Below are positions 1-9,870 of a stretch of 40,318 nt of DNA, one piece after another. The notes beneath the pieces were generated by a model, which was not told where the DNA came from, ran no database searches, and saw only the letters and a program-made list of their open reading frames with translations. The translations under genes were made by a program, and so were the position numbers. How positions within the stretch are numbered: the first letter of the stretch is position 1; every line of letters begins with the position of its first letter. The stretch comes from Candidatus Zapsychrus exili (lineage in GTDB: Bacteria; Omnitrophota; Gorgyraeia; Zapsychrales; Zapsychraceae). Location: positions 71,233 through 111,550 of the forward strand of contig JAVCCJ010000121.1 of NCBI GenBank assembly GCA_030765585.1. The letters run 5' to 3'.

Positions 1-3000
1 AAAGATAGAGCTATACAAGAAGGAACATTGTCTGAAGATCCTGCAGATATATTAGAGAGAAAGATTGATAAGCTAGAAGCCTTAGAAGCACTTTATCAAG
101 AAAGATTAGCAATTCTTCAAGCAATAAATGCATTAGGGTTAAGCATTTATACAAATGATGTCGCAAACGATAGAGAAAAGATTATTGATTTTGAGAAGAA
201 GATGGCGCTTCAAGCATTAAAGACAGTTGAAGATAGAACAGGTTTAGATAAAGCTGCTCTTAAAGAAGTTTTAGGAAGCCTAACAGGGTTATTAAATGCT
301 GCACAAATGGAACTTATAGAGAAGCAAGAATATGCAAGGATAAAGAAAGAAACAGAAGCAGCATTAGAGAGCTTAGAAGATAAGTATACTGCTTATATAG
401 AATCTATTAGAGAATACAATAAATCATTAGAGGCAACTAAAGAAGAAATATTTAATAGCTATATAGCTACATTAGAAGGCGAAGAAATAGATGTTGATGT
501 TGTATTAGCATTTGAAGCGTTCTTTGTAAAATTGGAAAAATCAATGCCTGTCTTAGAGCAAATAGGAAATACAATTTATTATTACGGAAATTCAGTTGCT
601 AATTTGGTTACAATTGGCGGACAAAATTCTGCTGATATGAATGAATCGACTTGGACTAATGTTAAAGATGTTGAAGGTTTAAAGAAAATTATCAATAACT
701 CTCAACAATATTCTATATTTGATGAAAACTTCGAGATTTATTTTGGTACAGTTCAAGCAACAGTAGATGGCGCTAAAAACAATCGTTATTTTGTTATGAG
801 CATTCCTTTATCTGATAAAAATTCAACAGAGATATTACACAGATTTGCACTTGGTTCAATGCAAAGCTCATGGTTTGAAGTTGATGCAGCTACAATTATG
901 AATGAAGAGCCAAGTGTAGCAGCTAAAAAAGATCATGCTGTATTAATTATTGATACTTTTGGATATAAAGGCGACAAATTCTTCGCTGGTGTTGTAGGCG
1001 CGATGAAAGTTAGTACAAGCTCTGATAATGTAATAGCAGCTGTTGAAGGTATTTTAGATTATGAAATCTCAAGTAAAAGCAGACTTATCTTAGAACTTGG
1101 TTATGGATATGCATCTAAAGATGAAACAAGAACAGTAAAATTATATGATCCTATAACAAATCAAGAGATGTTTAGTGAAGATATAAGATTGTCAAATAGT
1201 GACAATTTTGATTCAGAAAAACTTACGTTTAGACATAGCTTTGGAGATAATGTTTCTCTTGATCTTGCCTTAAACAGAGTACATGAAGATGATTTTATGG
1301 ATATCTTTGAAGAGCAAACAGCTATATTCGGTTCAACTGGAATTCAAATGCATTTTGGAGAGTTCCAACTATCAGCAGAACAAGCATTTGATCATAAAGG
1401 CCTAGTTGATAGAAATGCGATAAAAGCTCGTTGGGGTAGAGTAAGTGGTGGGTTTGCTAATATAGAAGGAACACAAACTTATAATGCAGGAGTTGATGTT
1501 ATAAAGACTGATAAGAGCAGAGTTTACTTTGGATATAGAAAAGATGTAAGAGGAAACGATGCATTTAATTTGTCAGCTGCACATAGAGTATCTGATGGTA
1601 TCACATTAAATGGTGGGTTAAACACATCTGATGGAAAGAAATTCTTAGGCTCATTAGGTGCGACATTAGATTTAATTCGTTTTGGAAAGAGCAAAGATAA
1701 AGGCCCTCTTCTTTCTATCACAGTAGATAAAACAAAAGCAGATAATGAAATCTTCCCAGAAGGATTAGATCATAATGCAGCTGAAGGTGAGTATAGAGTA
1801 GAGATAGAAGGATATAAAGATATCTCAACTATTAAGAGCACAGAAGTTGTTGGAACAGATGATCAAGTTCAGTTCGGTTTAGAGGCTATGAAGATATCTC
1901 TTGAGAATATAATAGGTCGTTATATAAATGAGAATGTAGAGTTAGGTCGTGCTACTTTAGAATCACTATCTAACTTACCTGCAGCAAACATATTTGGTGG
2001 AGCAATATTCTTTGATGGTCAAATGCCAAAAGCATTAACAGGAAAAGAGATGAGCTTAGCAGTTAATATAGGTTCTGATGAAGCTCTTAATAGCCCATAT
2101 ATAGGATATTTAGGTGGAGCTGGATATTATTTAAGAGTACCTGTAAATGGAAGAATGCATAGTATATCTCTTGGAAACAGCTCAGAGGTTATGGTTATAT
2201 TACCAGAGACTTTAAGAAAATATTCTGATGTTACTGATATGACAAGCGAGTATCCAGTATTGGTTGAATCAAGCATTCCAACCGCAGAAAGAGTGGGACA
2301 TTATTTAAGTAATTATGGTTATATGTCAGTTGCAGGAGTTGGATTTGTTGAAATAACAGAGAACGTGATAAATGCTTTAACTGATGCAAGCGTATCTAAT
2401 GGAACGCTTCGTAATTGGGAAACGATACATAATCTTACATACAATGGAGCTGATCTAAGTGGAGCACATATTGAATATGGTCTTTTAGGAATATCAGCAT
2501 TTGAAGCTAGAGCAGACGCAAGATATGGCGTGCCAACAAAGAGCGGAGTTATTTATTTAACAGAAGCACAAGCAGATGCTAGAGCAGAAGAACTTGGATT
2601 AGCTTGGTCTCAAAAGTTAGGTTCAAGCGTTACTGATAATTATATTTTCTCAGTTCCTGCTCAAGGAATTGATTATGTGATAGCAGATGATATTTTTGTA
2701 GATACTTATAATAGAGAAAGAATAGCCGCTAAGTTGCCAAAGGATTATGTGGGTAAGAGTAAGTATATTTGGATAGATAATGCTGAAATTTCACGTGCTC
2801 ATGTTTTCACTTTGAAAAGCTTAGCAAAAGATTTTGATAATATAAGAAAAAATGCTGCTCATATTATGAGAATAGGCAGAAAAGGCAACACCATTGAAAG
2901 ATTCTATTTAGGCGCAGATTTCTGGAGCACAAAGGTAGAGATAATAGATAATAGCAAAAATTATAATAATATTTATGATATGGAAAATTATATTATTAAG

Positions 3001-6000
3001 GTTGGTCAGTTAGATACATTTAAGCAAGATCTTCAAAAAGAAGTAGATGTTCTACAAAAACAAATAGATGAAATTAATAGAAAGATAAATAGTGGAGTTA
3101 ATGATCCTGCTAAATCAAGGGCAGGCCATACAGAAGCAGATGTAAATAGAGAAGCAAGAGCTCTAATAACAAGCGGAGTTACATCTAACGCTAGCAGAGG
3201 TTGGGCAAAAGCAACTGAAAATGATAAGTGGGTTTCTGATGTAATTAAATATTACACAAAAATAAATTCAGAGGTTAAAGCTCAAAAATTAGATAGCCTT
3301 GTAGATGCAGGTTATGTAAGAGCAGGTCCAATGGTAACAGCTTATGGAGCAAACGTAATTGTTGCGAATAATGAATACGTACTTATTGCCACAAATGATA
3401 ACCCTTCAATGGATGCTACATTAGTACACGAATCTAATGGCGGCACTCACCTAGAAAATCTACAAGCAGAATTAGCTTATCTAGAAGCAAAATTAGGTCC
3501 TATACAAAGAAAATTAGTTGGTTTAGAAGCTACTAAAGAAGATAGTGATGCTGTTGTGTCAACAACATCTAAGACAGAAATAGATGTAGATGGTAATTTA
3601 CGCATAACAATTGCAAATATATTATGGAACACAGAAATAATAGAAATTCGTGATTCTAAAACAGGTAAGTTGATGAGAAAAGAACTGCCATTATCTAAAG
3701 AAATCGTACACTACGATGTTGAAACAGGGAATGAAACATATGTAACAGATTTAGATAATAAGGAAGGCATCGCACTTAATATAAATGGAACAATAGTAAG
3801 CAATGTAGTTGGAGTATTTAATATAGCAGAAACAATAGATTCTGTTGGTAATAACATTAAGATTGTTAGCTTTGTTAATACAAGAAGTTTCACAGATGCA
3901 ATTTTATCTGAATGTGACAATTATGCTTCAATAAGAAGAACCACGTATTATAGCGATGGTAGCATTTATAGAGATGAGACAGGTTTTACCACTATATTAA
4001 AACAAACTGAAAACACAGTAGAAGGTATGTTTGAGAATGTAAATGAGTATGATTTTAGAAATAGAGATACATATATAGACAGAGGATATGCTTTTCCTAC
4101 TAGAGAAGTTGAAACTAGGACAAATGGAGAATGGTTTAAGCTTCACGACATTATTAGAAAAGGGGATCTAAAACTAGAAGACATAGAAGTTATAGATTTT
4201 AATAAATTAATAGCAAATGAACCTATTTTTATAGCTTTTAATGCTTTAGGTATTGATTCTGCAACTATTCTTAATTTAACAGATGTAATAACCGTAGATG
4301 ATATACATACTTTCGATTTTAGAAAGCCATACGATCCTCAAGAAAGAAAAATAATCTCAGTTCGTCAGGAACAAGGACAAGTTATTGAGATAATTGTTGG
4401 CGTTGAATTTGATCCAAGAACAGGTGAGGTTGTTAAGTCTTATAAATTAACATCAGATTATCGAATAAAAGGTATGTTTGTAACAGAAAAAGAAAAGGTT
4501 AGAGCTGAAAAGATTTTCGGAGAATATAAAGAAGTTTATGCAAGTGCGGTTAATGATAGGTTCCCAGAGGAGTCATTAAATACATTAGAAAAATATCTTG
4601 AAGCCTCTGGAATTGCATTATGCTCTGATTTAATAGTTGTTAATGAGTATCCAGCGCTATTAGTTACAGACAATGAAACAAGTAACAGTACATATACAAA
4701 TATTTTTGGTAGAGCTCTTAAGCATTACTTAATTCCTAATGATAGCAGGGGTCGTGATATAGCGGTATTGTACCCTAGCAAAGATTTAGGTATTAATCTA
4801 TGGTCTTTTGAAGGAAGAGATATTAAAGTTCGTTATAACGGTGACGAGCCAAAAAGCTTTAAAACAAAAGTAGGTACAAATCCAGGTGTCATATCAGTAA
4901 ATGCTAACGAAAGAAATATGTTACAAGGTGTACAAATCTATAAAGCAGCTGATATAGAAGAAGAAGCATTTAACGTTGAGTTAAGAGGCAAAAATAAAGA
5001 AGGAGAGCTAAACAAGGGTGATGTTGTAGCAACAGTTACAGGCGGAAAAGGAGAAATGCTTAAAGTTAAATACGCAAATGGACTTAAGGTTGAAGGTTAT
5101 GAGTATTTAGTTCTTGATTCAAAATTTAAACGTAGCGTTGTTTATACTCTAGGTGGTCGATTATTAGCAGAGAAGTTTGCTTATGTGGTATCGCAAGTAG
5201 CCAAAAAAGAACTAAGTGTTGCAACCAACGGAGAAGAAATTATGATCTTTGATGTTTCTTCCCCTATTAGATTGCCTATACAGTCATATTTAATGAATGG
5301 AACTTTAGAAGACGGAACTGTATTAAAAGTCTTTGCGGATCAAGATTTCAGCATTGATTCAACAGGTGAGTTTAATAGACAAAAGAATGTGTTCGTAGTA
5401 AATGAAGCTGAAGGTTTAGCTCCAGATCAATTCTATTCGCACGAATATACGTATTTAGATGATGAACTGCAAAACAAATCTAGATATAAAATGTTTGAAC
5501 AATGGCTTAACCATACGCAAGCTTGGAGAATATTCGGAACTATCATTAGTGTCTACATTGGCATTGTAGTCCTTTCTGGATTAATAGCTCGTATTATTAA
5601 ACGTATAATTTTACGCTTTAGAGCTAACGACAAGAAAGCAGATCCTAACGTAGTACAAAAATATAGTCTTGATGATATAGAGAAATATGTAGCAACTATT
5701 GATGATTTTGCTGGATTTGGTTTTAATGAGGGAACAATAAAGCAGATAAAGAACAATCTTAAGGCTTTAATTGAAAGAAGATTAAAAGCAGGAGAGTCTT
5801 TTGAAGAGATATTTGGTGAATTCTTTGATAGATTTGTTAATGTTTGGTTTATTCCAGTTATGACAAAGAAAGTTGCTATAAAAAATGCAGATGGTAGCAA
5901 AGATAAGAAAACAAGCCTTTTATCTGATACAGAAGCTAAAGAAACATTAGAGAAAATAGGTTATGGATTAGACGGTAAACAAGATTTTGATGAAGATAAG

Positions 6001-6555
6001 ATTAATGAATATCTTAAGAATATGTATATTTATAATCTTGTTAATACGTCAGCGGATAAGCTTGCGCATGTAACGATGGTACATAACTACTTCTTCTATA
6101 AATCATTACAATGGAAAGACGGAGAAACACAAGGTAAAAATATTGATAGAAATAATTTTGGTCAACATTTAGTTGAAAAACATTATGATCTATGGTCAAT
6201 ATTATTATTGATAACAACAACAGCTTCTAAGTTTATAACAAAGCATAGCACTATTCATCAAAATGATGTTGAGGCATATTTTAAAACTCCAGGCTTTATA
6301 AGATTCTATGAAAATGGTGGAAGAAAAGCAATTAATGAGTATCTTGTTGATGCTGCTGTAGATATATTCGAAGCTTTTGATGGTGATAATTACAAGAAGT
6401 CAACAGCAGAGGCATTAAGACAAAATGCATATGATTATATAAGAAGTGGTTTCATGTTCTTAAAAAGCCAGCTAAAGGAAATGAAAAAGCAAAAAACAAG
6501 CAATAGAAAAAGCCTCTATAAACAAGATTTTGCCAAAAGCTTATCCAGACATTAA
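1..6555 (+). CDS. Giant surface/membrane protein, 5'-partial (N-terminal section of the giant gene)
   Basis: The reading frame is open from base 1, so the gene begins outside the window; the TTG at 28 is not a credible start. About 2184 codons are visible. Residues 1-150 (counted from position 28) are a charged coiled coil. Residues 345-565 alternate short hydrophobic and polar strands rich in Gly, Tyr and Phe, like an outer-membrane barrel. Residues 1095-1145 hold a zincin-like segment with LVHESNGG. A long beta-rich stretch without recognisable family follows. One clear membrane helix lies at about residues 1835-1865 (IFGTIISVYIGIVVLSGLIA), followed by a basic, helical, probably cytosolic segment that leads into the GT48 synthase of the next frame. 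The frame ends at TAA 6553-6555, overlapping the next ORF by 26 bases. The last 20 or so residues look like out-of-frame translation, so I believe the protein really continues in the next frame. Function of the visible part is unknown; a surface role is inferred. Confidence 0.85.
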   Translation, partial: KDRAIQEGTLSEDPADILERKIDKLEALEALYQERLAILQAINALGLSIYTNDVANDREKIIDFEKKMALQALKTVEDRTGLDKAALKEVLGSLTGLLNAAQMELIEKQEYARIKKETEAALESLEDKYTAYIESIREYNKSLEATKEEIFNSYIATLEGEEIDVDVVLAFEAFFVKLEKSMPVLEQIGNTIYYYGNSVANLVTIGGQNSADMNESTWTNVKDVEGLKKIINNSQQYSIFDENFEIYFGTVQATVDGAKNNRYFVMSIPLSDKNSTEILHRFALGSMQSSWFEVDAATIMNEEPSVAAKKDHAVLIIDTFGYKGDKFFAGVVGAMKVSTSSDNVIAAVEGILDYEISSKSRLILELGYGYASKDETRTVKLYDPITNQEMFSEDIRLSNSDNFDSEKLTFRHSFGDNVSLDLALNRVHEDDFMDIFEEQTAIFGSTGIQMHFGEFQLSAEQAFDHKGLVDRNAIKARWGRVSGGFANIEGTQTYNAGVDVIKTDKSRVYFGYRKDVRGNDAFNLSAAHRVSDGITLNGGLNTSDGKKFLGSLGATLDLIRFGKSKDKGPLLSITVDKTKADNEIFPEGLDHNAAEGEYRVEIEGYKDISTIKSTEVVGTDDQVQFGLEAMKISLENIIGRYINENVELGRATLESLSNLPAANIFGGAIFFDGQMPKALTGKEMSLAVNIGSDEALNSPYIGYLGGAGYYLRVPVNGRMHSISLGNSSEVMVILPETLRKYSDVTDMTSEYPVLVESSIPTAERVGHYLSNYGYMSVAGVGFVEITENVINALTDASVSNGTLRNWETIHNLTYNGADLSGAHIEYGLLGISAFEARADARYGVPTKSGVIYLTEAQADARAEELGLAWSQKLGSSVTDNYIFSVPAQGIDYVIADDIFVDTYNRERIAAKLPKDYVGKSKYIWIDNAEISRAHVFTLKSLAKDFDNIRKNAAHIMRIGRKGNTIERFYLGADFWSTKVEIIDNSKNYNNIYDMENYIIKVGQLDTFKQDLQKEVDVLQKQIDEINRKINSGVNDPAKSRAGHTEADVNREARALITSGVTSNASRGWAKATENDKWVSDVIKYYTKINSEVKAQKLDSLVDAGYVRAGPMVTAYGANVIVANNEYVLIATNDNPSMDATLVHESNGGTHLENLQAELAYLEAKLGPIQRKLVGLEATKEDSDAVVSTTSKTEIDVDGNLRITIANILWNTEIIEIRDSKTGKLMRKELPLSKEIVHYDVETGNETYVTDLDNKEGIALNINGTIVSNVVGVFNIAETIDSVGNNIKIVSFVNTRSFTDAILSECDNYASIRRTTYYSDGSIYRDETGFTTILKQTENTVEGMFENVNEYDFRNRDTYIDRGYAFPTREVETRTNGEWFKLHDIIRKGDLKLEDIEVIDFNKLIANEPIFIAFNALGIDSATILNLTDVITVDDIHTFDFRKPYDPQERKIISVRQEQGQVIEIIVGVEFDPRTGEVVKSYKLTSDYRIKGMFVTEKEKVRAEKIFGEYKEVYASAVNDRFPEESLNTLEKYLEASGIALCSDLIVVNEYPALLVTDNETSNSTYTNIFGRALKHYLIPNDSRGRDIAVLYPSKDLGINLWSFEGRDIKVRYNGDEPKSFKTKVGTNPGVISVNANERNMLQGVQIYKAADIEEEAFNVELRGKNKEGELNKGDVVATVTGGKGEMLKVKYANGLKVEGYEYLVLDSKFKRSVVYTLGGRLLAEKFAYVVSQVAKKELSVATNGEEIMIFDVSSPIRLPIQSYLMNGTLEDGTVLKVFADQDFSIDSTGEFNRQKNVFVVNEAEGLAPDQFYSHEYTYLDDELQNKSRYKMFEQWLNHTQAWRIFGTIISVYIGIVVLSGLIARIIKRIILRFRANDKKADPNVVQKYSLDDIEKYVATIDDFAGFGFNEGTIKQIKNNLKALIERRLKAGESFEEIFGEFFDRFVNVWFIPVMTKKVAIKNADGSKDKKTSLLSDTEAKETLEKIGYGLDGKQDFDEDKINEYLKNMYIYNLVNTSADKLAHVTMVHNYFFYKSLQWKDGETQGKNIDRNNFGQHLVEKHYDLWSILLLITTTASKFITKHSTIHQNDVEAYFKTPGFIRFYENGGRKAINEYLVDAAVDIFEAFDGDNYKKSTAEALRQNAYDYIRSGFMFLKSQLKEMKKQKTSNRKSLYKQDFAKSLSRH
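1060..1710 (+). other. Beta-strand-rich, barrel-like segment
   Basis: Successive 8-12 residue strands alternate polar and hydrophobic residues and are separated by short Asp/Asn/Gly turns (for example RLILELGYGYASK, LTFRHSFGDNVSLDLALN, IQMHFGEFQLSAEQAF, SRVYFGYRKDV, ITLNGGLNTSDGK). This is the pattern of outer-membrane beta-barrels or bacterial surface beta-repeats. No specific porin family is recognised. A barrel in the middle of a polypeptide that also has cytosolic domains would be topologically odd, so a soluble beta-sheet domain is the main alternative. Confidence 0.35.
3313..3456 (+). other. Zincin-like segment, copy 1 (degenerate HE motif)
   Basis: The segment reads YVRAGPMV, then a short insert, then EYVLIATN and ATLVHESNGG. 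It matches the second copy at about 10.64 kb (LVRGGPLV, EYVLISTN, LSLAHEIGA) and more weakly a third at 18.2 kb (IRAGPM, NILYLD, TLIHEAGV). The His-Glu pair sits where metallopeptidases have HExxH, but the second His is missing here, so zinc binding and catalysis are doubtful. Confidence 0.4.
6482..6555 (+). other. Frame junction between the first two giant ORFs
   Basis: Frame 2 is open from just after TGA 6482-6484 and frame 1 closes at TAA 6553-6555, so a switch can only occur between them. The stretch holds A runs at 6484-6488, 6491-6496 and 6507-6511. Reading frame 2 through it gives KQAIEKASINKILPKAYP, which flows into the GT48 N-terminus, whereas the frame 1 tail (KSLYKQDFAKSLSRH) looks like nonsense. 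No Shine-Dalgarno sequence precedes TTG 6530. One A too many in a homopolymer would explain the break. Confidence 0.65.
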
Positions 6556-9500
6556 GACAACAAAATATGGATTCTTAGGTTGGGTTCGCATGATATCTCA
6601 ATTTAAATGGATTTTTGTAGTGCTTCATATGACTATTCTTCTTGCATCTTTTGGAGCTTCTCTAACACAACCAATACACACTGTTATTGCAAATAAAGAA
6701 TTGTTAGTAGCTGCGCTTAACAATTGGTATCCATACGCACTTGTTGCTTTAGGAGTTATAGCTTTTATTCAATTTGTTATTTGGTTAATAAATAAGAAAA
6801 CTAAGCAAAAAGATCTGTTAGAAAATCATTGGGGCGATATGGTTCTTCCTTCTGAAGGTAGAAACAAAGATCGCGTTGAAGGAACCGGCGCACGTAAAAC
6901 TAAATCAGCTTTCATAATGATGACAACATTAATTACTAAGCTTATTTTTAATGCATATATTTTCCAATGGATTGCTCCTGGTTTACAAGTTTTAGCAGAA
7001 AGCAATTGGCTTGTATCTTGGGGTGGATGGGCATTAGTTGCTGTCCCTGCATTATTTATGCTTATTGTTATGTTGCTAGATATTTTTGCTTACTTCTATA
7101 TAGTAGAAGGATTTTTAGGTTATGTTCTTGCAAAGTGGGAAGGAGTTAATCGTATTAAATCATGGAATAGATCAGCTGCGGGAACTGCTTTACGGAATAT
7201 ATCTATTATGACAGTTATAGGATTAGTAATTTTTATTCAGCCTCTTGATTTAAGCTTTGGTCAATGGATTATACAAAATCCTGTATACAACATTGCTGGA
7301 TTTGTCGTTGGTGGAGCTGTATTGTTAACAGTTGCCAATATTATTCTTAAGAGTTTTGGTATTTCTCAAATTGGTGGAGATACAGTATCAGAGATGTTTG
7401 AGAAAGCAGGAAAGAAATTCGAAGAAAATATACTTCCGCCATCTTATGTTAACAGAGCAGGGGTAAGACAAATATTAACTGGTGAACAAAGAAAAGTTGC
7501 TTGGGCAAAGGCATGGAACATGATTGTAAGGCAATATTTATTAGATGATTTAATCTCTATTGAAGAAGCCAAAATGATGATATTTGTTTTAGGTATAAGC
7601 GGAAAAGACGTTTCAGTAGATAAAGATACATCAAAGTTATCAGAAGATGAATTAAATAGTTTAGCAGGTATTGGACCTGACAAATATGATTTCTTGAATG
7701 GAAAAATCAAAAGATCGCCAGACTTAAGAAACATTAAGCCACGTAATAAACAAGTTCAATCTCGTATTAAATTCTTCTTATCTACTCTATTTATGGATAT
7801 AGACCAAACTCCTGTTTGGGAGAGAATGTATATGCTGACCACAGCTATGCCTCAGTTTGAAGAAGTTATTATGTATCCATTTAGTCAATATACTGTAGGC
7901 GAATATGATGGGCTTAATTCAAAATATAAAACAGGACATACATTCTTAACATATTTTATGAATAAGCATTCTTTAGAATGGGATAATTTCAGAGCAAGAT
8001 TAACGAGAGAAATCGAGCAAGAAAAAGATTTTATTAAGAAAGCTAAGAAGAAAGCTGATTTGATATTATTAAATAATCTTAAGCCTGGAGAGAAATTAGG
8101 AAATTATAATCCTGCAACTCTTGATTATGAAATGAATAGTATGGATATTCAACAAGAAGTACGCCTATGGTTGTCTTTTAGATATCAACCTTTAGCAAGA
8201 AGTATCCGCGGTATGATGAATAATCGTCAAATGTATGTATTTCTTGCAAAGGTTAATTTCCCAACAACTGGAAGCTTTATAAACAATAAGAATGAAATTG
8301 AATCAAAGATAGCAAAATATAAAACACAATCTTATGAACAAAATATTGATGAAATTGTTGATGCAAAATATGAATTCTTACCAGGTCTTCAAATTTATGG
8401 AGAATCAAAAGAAGCAGTAGTAAAGAACACAGAAGAAGGTAAGAGCAAATATCGTTTTTATAAAAATTATCTTATTTTTAATGATGCAAATTATCTGCTT
8501 AAGAAATATAAACATTTTAAAGCAGCTTATCTAATGATAGGCAAAAATAAGAGTGGTGGCGTTGTTCGTTATGCAGAAGAAAAGCCAGAAAATAAAGAAG
8601 ATATTTTCTATGAGTTTAGTGCAGAAGAAGGTGGTGGATATATAGTAAGAGATAGTTATATGCCGCTTTCAAGTCATCCATTCTCACTCCAAGGTAAGCC
8701 TATGAATCAAAGTAATATCTTAAGATTTGCTCGTGGCGAGATTGTCCAGATGATGGATATGAATCAAGATATGTATTTAGAAGAAACATTTAAAGCCCCA
8801 AGTTTGATGGAAGAATTTAGAAAACAATCACGTTTAGCAATCGTTGGCTATCCTGAAGATATTTTTACAGGTGTTTCTTCTCCTGCTGGTGCAGTTCACG
8901 CTTATGGTGATCACACATTTTCGACACTTATTCAGCGAGTACTTGATTTTGCAGGCGTTCGTTATCATTATGGTCACCCTGATTTTGTTAGAGCAATGTC
9001 CTTTAAACAACTTGGACTTTTAAGCCAACCATGGGTTAATGAAGATATTTTTGGAGCTTATAAGGGAACATTATATGGTGAAAAAGTTATAAATAGAGAA
9101 ATTATGCAAGCTGCTAAAGGTAGAGAGGGCGTTTATGCTGGCTTATTAGGAATTTCTGATAAATTTGGCGCTGGAGCTGGCGAACAATCTGTTTCTTTTG
9201 AAATTTCTTTACACAATACAAGTTCTGTTATTGGCTTTTCTAGACAGTTTATTCATTTTGTTGCTTCTATCGGATACTTTATAAGAAAACCACTTGTTGT
9301 TTTACAAAACAATCTTTACATTTTAACAGTTGTGCTTTTTGGTATTAGTTTCTTTGCAGCGTTTCCAGATGAATTGATTTTTGGTTTAATCGGATTATTA
9401 TTATCTCAAGCCATTACTGCAACAGGATACTTCCAACTTGTTATTGAAAATGGATTCCTTAGAGGAACATTGAAATTTATGAATGTTTTCCCTAAAGCTG

Positions 9501-9870
9501 CGGTTATCTATCAATCATTAGTTTATAATGCTTTTTCAACAGGTTTCCAGAAAGCTATGGTTAATAATGGAGATTATATTAAGACAGGACGTAGGCCAGG
9601 ACGCGACCACGTACATCCGTTTATGGATACAAAAGGAATAGAAGATCAAGGGCAACAAGATCTTTATTTCTTCTTAAATAAAGCTAATTTCCCTAAAGTT
9701 GTTTATGCCACTATTTTAGCTATAGTAGGTCTTTTCCTATGGCGATCATGGGGTAGCATTTGGTCGATTTTCCCTGTTCTTATGGTTTTTGCATCATTAA
9801 TGGCCCCAGTATTAATTAACCCTGGGTCTACGCCAGTTACAATTAGCACAAAAAGATGGTGGAAACAGCA
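6530..9870 (+). other. GT48 1,3-beta-glucan (callose/FKS-type) synthase domain
   Basis: The domain covers the GT48 family core. Residue numbers are from 6530. Upstream membrane helices end in a segment matching the callose synthase motif LWN..I..FREEDLIS (here AWNMIVRQYLLDDLIS). Then come RIKFFLSTLFMDID (about 411-424), LWLSFRYQPLARSIRGMM (546-563), LQIYG (about 620), GKPMNQSNILRFARGE and MDMNQDMYLEE (about 722-752), YHYGHPDF (812-819), NEDIFGA (about 837), AAKGREGVY (about 863), GAGAGEQS (880-887), a C-terminal membrane bundle, YIKTGRRPGR (about 1015) and APVLINPGST (about 1091). Order and spacing agree with plant callose synthases and fungal Fks1, enzymes that polymerise UDP-glucose into 1,3-beta-glucan and export it. 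GT48 is known to me mainly from plants, fungi and other eukaryotes. The acceptor and the polymer made here are inferred only. Confidence 0.92.

Noticed and set aside
6491-6497. Slippery heptamer AAAAAAC as a programmed -1 frameshift site
   Set aside because: The A AAA AAC register does not match the upstream frame, and a -1 shift would lead into the third frame; a +1 (or -2) shift is needed here.
6530-6532. TTG as a genuine start of the second giant ORF
   Set aside because: No ribosome binding site, it overlaps the preceding frame, and the GT48-like protein sequence already runs upstream of it.
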